Source of the DNA: an uncultured Pelagibacteraceae bacterium
GTDB taxonomy: Bacteria > Pseudomonadota > Alphaproteobacteria > Pelagibacterales > Pelagibacteraceae
DNA: 64,000 bases
NCBI GenBank assembly: GCA_902591755.1
Contig: CACJBX010000001.1
Span: 35,001-99,000, forward strand
Reading direction: 5' to 3'
The notes below the pieces were generated by a model. The model did no database searches, had not been told where the DNA came from, and saw only the letters and a list, made by a program, of their open reading frames with translations. Positions 10,068-18,560 of the stretch are shown in pieces. Each line of letters starts with the position of its first letter. Position 1 is the stretch's first letter. The translations under genes were made by a program, and so were the position numbers.

Positions 10068-12476
10068 ATGTTAAATCCATTAAGCTTTATTAAGAAAATA
10101 TTTAAGAGTAGCAACGATATCGAGCTAGCTAAGTTTAGAAAAATTCTAGAAAAAATAAATTTTCTCGAAAATGATGTGGCCAAAATAAAAGATAGTGATT
10201 TTCCTAATAAAACTAATGAACTAAAAAATCAAATTAAAAATGGAAAAAGCCTTGATGAAGTTTTGCCAGAAGCATTTGCGTATGTAAGAGAAGCTTCTCA
10301 TAGATCAAGAAATGAGAGGCATTTTGATGTTCAGTTGTTAGGGGGTGTTGCATTACATCAGGGTAAAATAGCAGAAATGAGAACTGGGGAAGGAAAAACA
10401 ATCACAATTGCATTAGCAGCTTATTTAAATGCTCTTTCTGAAAAGGGTGTTCATGTTGTTACAGTCAACGATTACTTAGCAAAGAGAGATTGTGAAAATA
10501 TGTCAAAAATTTACAACTTTCTTGGTCTAAGCGCTGGTTATATTAACAATGATCAATCTGATGATGAGAGAAGAGAAAATTATTTGAAGGATATTACTTA
10601 CGCGACTAATAGTGAGCTCGGTTTCGATTATTTAAAAGATAATATGAAATTTTCATCGAACAAATTAGTTCAAAGAGAACATAGTTTTGCTATTGTAGAT
10701 GAAATCGACTCTTGTCTAATTGATGAGGCTAGAACGCCTTTAGTAATTTCTGGACAATCAGATGAAACGAGTAATCAATATAAAGCTATCAATAAACTTG
10801 TAACAAAATTAAAACCAAGAGATTACGAATTGGATGAAAAAGATAAAAATGTTACTTTAACTAATGAAGGAATAGACACTATAGAAAAATTATTAAATAA
10901 TATTGGAATACTTAAAAATAATAATTTTTATGATCCGGCAAATTTAAACCTTGTGCATCATGTTAATCAAGCCTTGAAAGCAAATCATCTTTTCTTAAAA
11001 GATAAAGACTATGTTGAAGTAGATGGCAAGATCAAAATTGTCGATGAGCTTACAGGAAGAATTCTTGAAGGTAGAAGGTATGGTGATGGACTACACCAGG
11101 CTTTAGAGGCTAAAGAAAATTTAAAAATCCAAATGGAAAATCAGACACTCGCGTCAATTACTTATCAAAATTACTTCAAATTATATAAAAAACTTGCGGG
11201 ATGTACTGGTACTGCTGTTACAGAAAGTCAGGAGTTTTATGAAATTTATAATCTCAATGTTGTTGTTATTCCAACTAATAAAGAAATGATTAGAAAAGAT
11301 TGGAACGATCAAATTTTCAGAACAGAAAAAGAAAAACAAGATGCAATTATTTCTAAAGTAAAAATGTTAAATTCAAAAGGGCAACCGTTACTTATTTTTA
11401 CATCCAGTGTTGACAAATCCGAGATCTATTCAGAATTATTTAGAAAAAATAAAATTACTCATACAGTTTTAAACGCTAAAAATCATGAAAAAGAGGCCGA
11501 GATAATTGCCAATGCAGGTAAATTAAATTCGGTAATAATTACAACAAGTATTTCAGGAAGAGGTGTTGATATAAAATTAGGTGGTAAAGACTCAGATAAT
11601 TTAAAAGATGATAAAGAAAAAATTAAATCCCTAGGTGGACTTTTTGTTATTGGTACAGAAAGAATGGAGTCTAGAAGAGTTGATAATCAAGCCAGAGGAA
11701 GAGCTGGGAGGCAGGGTGATGAAGGTAATTCAATTTTTTATGTAAGTTTAGAAGATGATTTAATGAGAATTTTTGGGTCAGAATCTATAAATAATATATT
11801 GGAAAAACTAGGACTAAAAGACGGAGAAAGTATTGACCATCCTTGGATAAACAAAGCTTTGGAAAGAGCACAACAAAAAGTTGAGGCTAGAAATTTTGAT
11901 ATAAGAAAAACATTATTAAAGTTTGATGATGTGCTTAATGACCAAAGACATGTAATATTTAGTCAAAGAAAAGAAGTCCTAGAAAAACAAAACATATTTG
12001 AGACTATTGATAACTTTTTACAAGACGAAATCGAAGATTTAATTCGACAAAAAGAAAAATCTCCATCAATTTTCAAAAATAAAGCTCAATTAAATAGGAT
12101 TAATACTCTTTTTGGTCAAAATGAGGAAAATTTAAATGAGAAATTAAGAAGTCTAAGTGACAAAGAAATATCGAGCTCCATAAATTCGAATTTTAAAAGA
12201 AAGAGAGAGGAGAGAAGTGCTTATTTAGGGGAGGAAAGTTCAAAAGAGGTAGAAAAGAAAATCTTTTTACAATTAATTGATTTAAATTGGAAGAATCATA
12301 TTCAGTATTTAGAACAGTTGCGTCAAGTTATAGGTTTAAGGTCTTACGGTCAAAGGGACCCCTTAGTTGAGTATAAAAAGGAGGCGTTTCATTCTTTTGA
12401 AACTCTGCTTAATAAAATTAGGCAAGATATAGTAATGATTTTGCTAAATTTAAAAATCGTAGAAAAAAGAAGATAA
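10068..12476 (+). CDS. secA: Preprotein translocase motor SecA, short C-terminus
   Basis: ATP-driven motor that pushes unfolded preproteins through SecYEG. Motor motifs are clear: Walker A MRTGEGKT at 104-111, the DEIDSCLIDEARTP helicase motif near 210, and the QARGRAGRQGD motif near 540. The C-terminal helical domain with QRDPLVEYKKEAF is intact. At 802 aa it is about 100 residues shorter than the E. coli protein and stops just after the helical scaffold, with no flexible linker and no zinc-binding SEC-C motif. The linker and SEC-C contact SecB and lipid in well-studied species, so this form may work without SecB. Confidence 0.97.
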   Translation: MLNPLSFIKKIFKSSNDIELAKFRKILEKINFLENDVAKIKDSDFPNKTNELKNQIKNGKSLDEVLPEAFAYVREASHRSRNERHFDVQLLGGVALHQGKIAEMRTGEGKTITIALAAYLNALSEKGVHVVTVNDYLAKRDCENMSKIYNFLGLSAGYINNDQSDDERRENYLKDITYATNSELGFDYLKDNMKFSSNKLVQREHSFAIVDEIDSCLIDEARTPLVISGQSDETSNQYKAINKLVTKLKPRDYELDEKDKNVTLTNEGIDTIEKLLNNIGILKNNNFYDPANLNLVHHVNQALKANHLFLKDKDYVEVDGKIKIVDELTGRILEGRRYGDGLHQALEAKENLKIQMENQTLASITYQNYFKLYKKLAGCTGTAVTESQEFYEIYNLNVVVIPTNKEMIRKDWNDQIFRTEKEKQDAIISKVKMLNSKGQPLLIFTSSVDKSEIYSELFRKNKITHTVLNAKNHEKEAEIIANAGKLNSVIITTSISGRGVDIKLGGKDSDNLKDDKEKIKSLGGLFVIGTERMESRRVDNQARGRAGRQGDEGNSIFYVSLEDDLMRIFGSESINNILEKLGLKDGESIDHPWINKALERAQQKVEARNFDIRKTLLKFDDVLNDQRHVIFSQRKEVLEKQNIFETIDNFLQDEIEDLIRQKEKSPSIFKNKAQLNRINTLFGQNEENLNEKLRSLSDKEISSSINSNFKRKREERSAYLGEESSKEVEKKIFLQLIDLNWKNHIQYLEQLRQVIGLRSYGQRDPLVEYKKEAFHSFETLLNKIRQDIVMILLNLKIVEKRR

Positions 12477-12496
12477 AATTCCAATTAGTTTAAGTA

Positions 12497-13597
12497 TTAT
12501 ATTAAGAGAAAAAGTAAAGCTGCTAAAAGAAATATCGATCCTATAAAAAAATATCTGTATTTAAATAAAACTTTTTTAAATTTACTTATATTTGTAAAAT
12601 TTATCGATAATTTATTAGAAATAGAAACTCCTTCTGTTAAACCTCTATCCCTACCGATTTCTAAAAATTTTTGTTTTTTAAGAGATATAATTTCAGCTTT
12701 AGAAAGATTGCTTAAATCATTTAAATTTTTATCAATAGACATTTTTACATTTTCTAAAATTAGGTTTTTATCTCTGTGAGCTCCTCCTGTTGGCTCAGGA
12801 ATTATTTCATCAATAATCTTTAAATTTAAAAGATCTTTAGAAGTAAGTTTCATTGCTTTTGCAGCTTCTAAAGTTTTTGTTGGATCTCTCCATAAAATAG
12901 ATGCACACCCTTCAGGTGAAATTACTGAATAAATTGCATTTTCTAACATTATAATTTTATTTGAAGATGCTAACGCTATTGCGCCACCAGATCCCCCCTC
13001 ACCAATAATAACTGAAATTGTTGGAACACCAATCAACATTGAGCATTCTATTGATCTTGCTATTGCTTCAGCTTGACCTCTCTCCTCTGCTCCAACTCCA
13101 GGATAGGCGCCAGGAGTGTCTATAAATAAAATAATTGGTAAGTTAAATTTATCAGCTAACTTCATCAGTCTAATTGATTTTCGATACCCCTCAGGTTTCA
13201 TCATTCCGAAATTTCTCTCAATTCTAGAGTCAAGATCCTCTCCTTTTTCTTGTCCAATAACCATTACAGATTTATTTTGAAAAGTTGCGAGTCCAGAAAT
13301 TAAAGATTTGTCTTCCCCAAATAATCGATCACCATGTATTGGGAAGAAATCCTCAAAAAGATTATCAATAAAAAATTTTGACTTGGGGCGGTCCTCATGA
13401 CGAGCAACCATTGTTGTTTGCCATGGATCAAGGTTTGAATAAATTTCATTTAATTTAGAACTTAAATCATTCTGAAGTTTTGCCAATTTCCCAGTTTCAA
13501 CTTGCGTAATACCATCTTTAGCAAATGGATCTTGAAGTTTTTCTATCTCGTTTTCTAAGGATTTTATATCTTTTTCAAAATTCAAATAATTTTTCAT
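12497..13597 (-). CDS. accA: Acetyl-CoA carboxylase carboxyltransferase subunit alpha, with C-terminal membrane segment
   Basis: Alpha half of the carboxyltransferase that makes malonyl-CoA for fatty-acid synthesis; the beta subunit accD is at 35.2 kb. The core is standard: PEGYRKSIRLMKLADKF, the FIDTPGAYPGVGAEERGQ oxyanion region and the GEGGSGGAIAL motif. I chose the second methionine (MKNYLNF) as start because the upstream 11 residues lack family similarity. The protein is 366 aa against about 317 usually. The extra ~45 C-terminal residues end in a hydrophobic stretch (YFFIGSIFLLAALLFLLI) that looks like a membrane anchor. Confidence 0.93.
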   Translation of the reverse strand: MKNYLNFEKDIKSLENEIEKLQDPFAKDGITQVETGKLAKLQNDLSSKLNEIYSNLDPWQTTMVARHEDRPKSKFFIDNLFEDFFPIHGDRLFGEDKSLISGLATFQNKSVMVIGQEKGEDLDSRIERNFGMMKPEGYRKSIRLMKLADKFNLPIILFIDTPGAYPGVGAEERGQAEAIARSIECSMLIGVPTISVIIGEGGSGGAIALASSNKIIMLENAIYSVISPEGCASILWRDPTKTLEAAKAMKLTSKDLLNLKIIDEIIPEPTGGAHRDKNLILENVKMSIDKNLNDLSNLSKAEIISLKKQKFLEIGRDRGLTEGVSISNKLSINFTNISKFKKVLFKYRYFFIGSIFLLAALLFLLI

Positions 13598-13703
13598 AAT
13601 TAAATATCCACTAATATTTAAAAATGGCAATAAAATGATTACTTTTATTAGTGTGTAACTATTATATATATTAATTTATTAATTTCTAAGATAATTTTTA
13701 ACT
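13598..13703. promoter_or_regulatory. Divergent accA/glcB spacer, no riboswitch seen
   Basis: The 106-bp region between the chosen accA start and glcB is AT-only in character. I looked for the G-rich cores of a glycine riboswitch aptamer, known upstream of malate synthase in other SAR11, and found none on the plus strand. It presumably holds simple promoters for both genes. Confidence 0.5.
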
Positions 13704-15878
13704 ATGAAAACTAAAAATTTAAAAGAATACACGAGTGTTGGAAGTCTTTATGTATCAAAAGAGCTTTTAAAGTTTGTTAACAACGAGGTTCTTAAGGGCA
13801 CAAAAATAAAGCCGAAAAATTTTTGGAGCGGGTTTGAAAAATCTTTACACATTTTAAAACCAAAAAATGAAAAGTTGATTGATATAAGAGAAAGTATTCA
13901 AAAAAAAATTGACGATTGGCACATACAAAACAAAGATAATGAGTTCAATTTAGCAGCATATAAAAAGTTTTTATATTCTATTAACTATCTAAAAAAAGAG
14001 GGGAAAAACTTCAAAATCCAAACAGAAAATGTTGATGAAGAAATATCAAAAACGCCAGGTCCCCAATTAGTTGTTCCAATCTCAAATGCAAGATACGCTT
14101 TAAATGCAGCAAATGCGAGATGGGGAAGTTTATATGATGCTTTATATGGAACAGATGCAATCGGCTCTGAAAAACTTGACAACAGATACAATCCTGTCCG
14201 TGGAGGAAAAGTTATAAATTATTGTAGAGACTTTCTAGATGAAATTTTTCCATTAAAAAATGCATCATGGAAAAAACTCAGTGAATTAAAAATTTTAAAA
14301 CATAAATTAATTTTAAAAATTGGTAAAAAAACTATATCTTTGAAAGATAAAAAGCAGTTTAAAGGATATCGACAAGATAAAAAAGGTCTTAAAGGTGTTT
14401 TGCTTATTAATAATGGGCTTCATGTAGAGTTAATTATTAATCCTTACGCTTTCCATGCAAACAACGATCCCATTGGGCTTAGTGATCTAGTAATAGAGTC
14501 AGCTGTCTCAACAATCATAGATCATGAAGATAGTGTTGCTGCAGTAGATGCAAGTGACAAAGTACTGGGCTATAGAAACTGGTTGGGTTTAATGAAAGGA
14601 AATTTGCAGGTCAAATTTGAAAAATTAGGAAAAAAATATAAAAGAGTTTTAAACTCAGATAGAAATTACATTTCTCAAAACGGAAAAAAATTTAAATTGC
14701 ATGGGAGAGCTCTTTTATTAAATAGGAATGTCGGGCACTTAATGAAAAACCCTTCAATTTTATTATCAGATAAATCAGAAGTTCCTGAAGGTATTATGGA
14801 CGCCTTTATAATTTCTGCAGCGTGTTTGCATGATTTTATTAAAAAAGGGAACTCAAGAAAAAATTCAATTTATATTGTTAAACCAAAGATGCATGGACCA
14901 GATGAAGTCGCATTTGCTGATGAAATTTTTACTCACGTTGAAAATGTTTTAAAAATGAAAAAGAATACAATTAAAATTGGAATAATGGATGAAGAAAGAC
15001 GAACAAGTGCAAATTTAAAAGAGTGCATTAGAAATGTAAAAAGAAGAGTTGTCTTTATTAATACTGGGTTTTTAGATCGAACTGGTGATGAGATACATAC
15101 ATCTATGGAATCGGGTCCAGTAATAAAGAAAGGTGATATAAAAAATTCTGATTGGATTAAAGCATATGAGAACAATAATGTTGTTGTTGGATTAGAATGT
15201 GGTTTTTCTGGTAAAGCACAAATTGGAAAAGGAATGTGGGCTGCCCCAGATAGAATGGCAGATATGTTAAGCGAAAAAATAGGACATCCTTCTTCTGGAG
15301 CGAATTGTGCGTGGACTCCTTCACCTACTGCAGCAACTTTACATGCAACTCATTATCACAAAGTGAACGTTTTCAAAGTTCATAAAAAACTATCTAATAA
15401 AAGAAAGTTCGACTTAGACAATCTTTTGAAATTACCAATTATTCGAGGTCCAAACTGGTCAATGGATGAAATTAAAACTGAACTTGAAAATAATTGCCAA
15501 GGGATATTGGGATACGTTGTAAGATGGATAGATAGTGGTGTAGGTTGTTCAAAAGTTCCAGACATAAACAATATCGGTCTCATGGAGGATCGTGCAACTT
15601 TAAGAATTTCTTCTCAGCACATTGCTAATTGGTTACACCATAATATATGTACTCCTAATCAGGTATTAGAAACATTAAAAAAGATGGCAAAAATCGTAGA
15701 TGATCAAAACAAAAATGATCCTGAATACAAAAACATGTCTGATAATTTTGATGAGTCTATTGCTTTTAAAACTGCTTGTGACTTAGTTTTTAAAGGAAAG
15801 GACCAATCATCAGGTTATACGGAACCTTTGTTACACTTAAACAGATCTATAAAAAAAAATTTAAGTCCCTCTAGATAG
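13704..15878 (+). CDS. glcB: Malate synthase G
   Basis: Condenses glyoxylate with acetyl-CoA to malate, allowing growth on glyoxylate, glycolate or two-carbon units. The 724-aa length is typical of the G isoform. Conserved blocks are visible: HGRALLLNRNVGHLM with the active-site arginine, the MDEERRTSANLKECI acidic/magnesium segment, and the C-terminal GVGCSKVPDI and MEDRATLRISSQH segments that carry the reactive cysteine and the catalytic aspartate of the family. Isocitrate lyase is not in the window. The stop overlaps convergent recR by 8 bases. Confidence 0.96.
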   Translation: MKTKNLKEYTSVGSLYVSKELLKFVNNEVLKGTKIKPKNFWSGFEKSLHILKPKNEKLIDIRESIQKKIDDWHIQNKDNEFNLAAYKKFLYSINYLKKEGKNFKIQTENVDEEISKTPGPQLVVPISNARYALNAANARWGSLYDALYGTDAIGSEKLDNRYNPVRGGKVINYCRDFLDEIFPLKNASWKKLSELKILKHKLILKIGKKTISLKDKKQFKGYRQDKKGLKGVLLINNGLHVELIINPYAFHANNDPIGLSDLVIESAVSTIIDHEDSVAAVDASDKVLGYRNWLGLMKGNLQVKFEKLGKKYKRVLNSDRNYISQNGKKFKLHGRALLLNRNVGHLMKNPSILLSDKSEVPEGIMDAFIISAACLHDFIKKGNSRKNSIYIVKPKMHGPDEVAFADEIFTHVENVLKMKKNTIKIGIMDEERRTSANLKECIRNVKRRVVFINTGFLDRTGDEIHTSMESGPVIKKGDIKNSDWIKAYENNNVVVGLECGFSGKAQIGKGMWAAPDRMADMLSEKIGHPSSGANCAWTPSPTAATLHATHYHKVNVFKVHKKLSNKRKFDLDNLLKLPIIRGPNWSMDEIKTELENNCQGILGYVVRWIDSGVGCSKVPDINNIGLMEDRATLRISSQHIANWLHHNICTPNQVLETLKKMAKIVDDQNKNDPEYKNMSDNFDESIAFKTACDLVFKGKDQSSGYTEPLLHLNRSIKKNLSPSR

Positions 15879-16473
15879 TTGTCCTATTTTTGAAGGCAGA
15901 ATTTAGGGTGCCATCATCTAAACTTTCTATTTCACCGCCCACAGGTAAACCTTGTGCCAGCTTAGTTATTTTAATATTTAAGTTTTTTAAACTGTCTTGA
16001 ATGTAATATGCGGTCGTTTGACCTTCCACAGTTGCACTTGTGGCTAAAATAACCTCTTTAATTTTATCTTTTTTTACCCTTTCCACTAAAGAGCTGACTA
16101 ATAAATCCTCTTTGTTTTGACCCGCTGAAGAAATTGTCCCCCCTAAAATGTGGAAATAACCCTTGTAAATATTTGAACTTTCAATACTCCATTGATCAGA
16201 AATATTCTCAACAACGCAAATTTTATCAAATTTATTATCAATAAAGTTACAATCACTGAAACTACATTCTATAGAGTTGCTTTTCAAAGTCCCACAAATT
16301 TTACAACGAGATACATTTTTATAAACCTCCGCCAATGTTTTCGCCATTGGCTTTATTAACTCCTCGCGATTATTAATTAATTTCAAAACTATTCTTTTTG
16401 CAGATTTTGGCCCAAGTCCTGGAAGTTTAGAAATTATTTTTATTAATTCCTCTATTTCATTTAGATTATTCAT
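15871..16473 (-). CDS. recR: Recombination protein RecR
   Basis: Works with RecF and RecO to load RecA on gapped DNA. Order of parts: helix-hairpin-helix KLPGLGPKSAKRI (about 15-27), a four-cysteine zinc finger (CKICG then ECSFSDC), and a Toprim domain beginning ICVVENISD. I use the ATG at 16473, 2 nt after the ybaB stop, rather than an upstream GTG inside ybaB, because it gives the normal RecR N-terminus. It lies in the classic dnaX-ybaB-recR order. Confidence 0.95.
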   Translation of the reverse strand: MNNLNEIEELIKIISKLPGLGPKSAKRIVLKLINNREELIKPMAKTLAEVYKNVSRCKICGTLKSNSIECSFSDCNFIDNKFDKICVVENISDQWSIESSNIYKGYFHILGGTISSAGQNKEDLLVSSLVERVKKDKIKEVILATSATVEGQTTAYYIQDSLKNLNIKITKLAQGLPVGGEIESLDDGTLNSAFKNRTTI

Positions 16474-16475
16474 GC

Positions 16476-16793
16476 TCAGAAAGGCCACTTAAAGCCTGGA
16501 ATCCCGAAATTACCAGTAGCTTTTGTTATTTCTTCAGTAGTTTTAGTTTTTAAATTTTTTTTTGCTTCATTATGAGCAGCTACAATTAAATCTTCTAACA
16601 TAGTCTTATCCTCGGAAAAGATTTTTTCAGAAATATCTATTTTTTCTATTTCACTATTACCGTTCAATATAACTTTGACTAAACCACCACCAGATGAACC
16701 TTCCGCTTTAATTTGTTTAATTTTTTCCTGGCTATCCTTTATCTTTTCTTCTATCTCCTTTGCCTTATCTAAAATTTTATTGAAATCAGTCAT
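16476..16793 (-). CDS. YbaB/EbfC nucleoid-associated protein
   Basis: A DNA-binding dimer of the YbaB family, often found between dnaX and recR as here. The 105-residue chain has the N-terminal coiled-coil helix (about 1-35), the SSGGGLVKVILNG strand region and the C-terminal segment ending GIPGFKWPF, all family signatures. The start at 16793 (MTDFNKIL) removes six residues of an upstream in-frame extension and leaves an 8-base overlap with dnaX. Thought to bind DNA near replication or repair sites; details differ by species. Confidence 0.92.
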   Translation of the reverse strand: MTDFNKILDKAKEIEEKIKDSQEKIKQIKAEGSSGGGLVKVILNGNSEIEKIDISEKIFSEDKTMLEDLIVAAHNEAKKNLKTKTTEEITKATGNFGIPGFKWPF

Positions 16794-18414
16794 CCTTACT
16801 ATCTTTAACATCTATCAATTCAGCGTCGGGAAATGATTTTTTAATATTATTAAATATATCTGTTTGTTCAAAATCTTTTAAATTATTTTTCTTCTCCCCT
16901 TCTGACGTTTTTTTAATTGATTCTTGTCCTTTATTTTGTGAAAGAGAAATAATCCATCTGGTGTTAGTCCACTCATAAAGCTTGGAAGACAATATTTTTA
17001 CAAAATCTTTTTTTAGATTTTCGTTAAAAGAAATTTCAATGTAACCGTTTTTAAAGTTTATTAAATTTACATTAGTTTCCAACTCATATTTTAATTCTAC
17101 TTCCTTTTTTGAATTGCATATATCAACTAAATCGTTGAAAGATTTTATTTCTAAATTATTTATGGATTTATTATCTTCTAAAATCTTTTTTTGTTTCTCT
17201 TGAGAAGAAGATTTTAGTTGGTTTATAGCTATTTTCTTTTTTTCAAAATTATTATCGATATTATTGTTTTGATTTGGCGCTAGATTATCAGTTTTTGTTT
17301 GATTACCTTTTAAGTAAAGCAAGCGTATCAAAAACATCTCTACAGATAAGTTTGGATCGTTTACAATACTAATTTCATCCATTGTTTCTATAGTAAATTG
17401 CCAAAAAAGAAGTAATGTGTGAGCATCTAATTTCTCAGACATTTCTTTGATTTTTGTAAAATTATTTTCAGTTAAATCGGTAGAAAAACTGACTCTTTCT
17501 AAGTTTTTAAAATTTTTTAAATAATAAATGATTTCCAAAAAACCATTTAAAAAAATTTTTGGTTCTATTCCTTTTTGATAAATCTGTCTGTATAGATCTA
17601 GAGTTTTATCTTCATCTCCATCAAATATTTTCTCTATTAGGTTTATGGTAAATTCTTTATCAAAATATCCAAATATTTCCCTTGCGCTTTCTAAGCTTAT
17701 AGTCCCTTTTTGGCTATCATCATTGGTTAGTGATATTCTATCTAATAATGACAATGCATCTCTAACTGAACCTTCTGAAATTTTTGAGATTAGATTTATA
17801 ACATCTAGATTGATATCTATTTTCTCCATTTCAGCAACCTTTGTTAAAAATTCACTTAATTCCTCAGACTTGATTCTTGATAAATCAAATCTTTGACATC
17901 TTGATAAGACTGTTATTGGGATTTTGTTAACCTCAGTTGTCGCAAAAATAAACTTTAAATACGCAGGTGGTTCCTCTAAAGTTTTTAGTAAGGCATTAAA
18001 AGCTTGCTTACTTAACATGTGGACTTCATCAATTATAAAAATTTTAAATTTTGAGGATGTAGGTCCATATCTTGAAAATTCTATTAAGTCCCTAACATCA
18101 TCAACACCAGTTTTGCTAGCCGCATCCATTTCCAGAACATCGATGTGTCTAGACTCGGATATTTCATCACAATTTTTACACTTATTTTTTAAACAATTAT
18201 TTTTTTCAGAATTTTCACAATTTAAAGATTTCGCTAAAATTCTTGCTATTGTCGTTTTGCCGACACCCCTAATTCCTGTAAATAAAAAAGCATTGGGAAT
18301 TTTATTTTGCGAAATAGATTTTTCAATTGTTTCTACAATGATGTTCTGACCTATTAAATCTTTAAAGACTTGAGGTCTGTATTTCAGTGCTAAAACTTTT
18401 GAATTATTGCTCAT
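16786..18414 (-). CDS. dnaX: DNA polymerase III subunit gamma/tau
   Basis: Clamp-loader ATPase subunit that organises the replisome. Walker A GIRGVGKTT (about 47-55), a four-cysteine zinc module just after it, the DEVHMLS Walker B and the SRCQRF arginine-finger segment are visible. The C-terminal tau part (about 380-540) is lysine- and asparagine-rich and divergent. I chose MSNNSKVLALKYRPQ at 18414; the upstream extension would run into the SRP RNA, which ends 8 nt before this ATG. I see no slippery A-run that would clearly make a separate gamma. Confidence 0.95.
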   Translation of the reverse strand: MSNNSKVLALKYRPQVFKDLIGQNIIVETIEKSISQNKIPNAFLFTGIRGVGKTTIARILAKSLNCENSEKNNCLKNKCKNCDEISESRHIDVLEMDAASKTGVDDVRDLIEFSRYGPTSSKFKIFIIDEVHMLSKQAFNALLKTLEEPPAYLKFIFATTEVNKIPITVLSRCQRFDLSRIKSEELSEFLTKVAEMEKIDINLDVINLISKISEGSVRDALSLLDRISLTNDDSQKGTISLESAREIFGYFDKEFTINLIEKIFDGDEDKTLDLYRQIYQKGIEPKIFLNGFLEIIYYLKNFKNLERVSFSTDLTENNFTKIKEMSEKLDAHTLLLFWQFTIETMDEISIVNDPNLSVEMFLIRLLYLKGNQTKTDNLAPNQNNNIDNNFEKKKIAINQLKSSSQEKQKKILEDNKSINNLEIKSFNDLVDICNSKKEVELKYELETNVNLINFKNGYIEISFNENLKKDFVKILSSKLYEWTNTRWIISLSQNKGQESIKKTSEGEKKNNLKDFEQTDIFNNIKKSFPDAELIDVKDSKDD

Positions 18415-18422
18415 TTTTATTA

Positions 18423-18509
18423 GGAGACCAATCAACCTGGAAAATACTCATTACCCTTGCTCTTTTTCAAGCCTGGGGGATTCGTGGTACCACCACCTGA
18501 TTGGCCCCC
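18423..18509 (-). ncRNA. ffs: Signal recognition particle RNA (4.5S, small bacterial type)
   Basis: On the minus strand an 87-nt RNA starts GGGGGCCAATCAGG and closes with GATTGGTCTCC, which pairs with its own start over 11 positions allowing G-U pairs. The apical domain CAGGCTTGAAAAAGAGCA (18455-18472) matches the SRP signature that binds Ffh: CAGG and AGCA internal-loop strands around a short stem capped by a GAAA tetraloop. The usual tetraloop is GGAA. A good promoter lies just upstream, and dnaX begins 8 nt downstream. Confidence 0.9.
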
Positions 18510-18513
18510 AGTT

Positions 18514-18543
18514 ATTATAACAGTTATATTTTCTAGTCTACAA
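18514..18543 (-). promoter_or_regulatory. Promoter of SRP RNA (and probably dnaX)
   Basis: On the minus strand TTGTAG (18538-18543) and a perfect TATAAT (18514-18519) are separated by 18 bp. The RNA's first G lies 4 nt after the -10 box. This is the strongest sigma-70-like match seen here and places the RNA start close to the structure-based 5' end. Confidence 0.65.
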
Positions 18544-18560
18544 CAAAACTTTGTAAATTA

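Noticed and set aside
16786-18435. Longer dnaX frame starting at 18435
   Set aside because: It would begin inside the SRP RNA gene and the added residues do not resemble DnaX.
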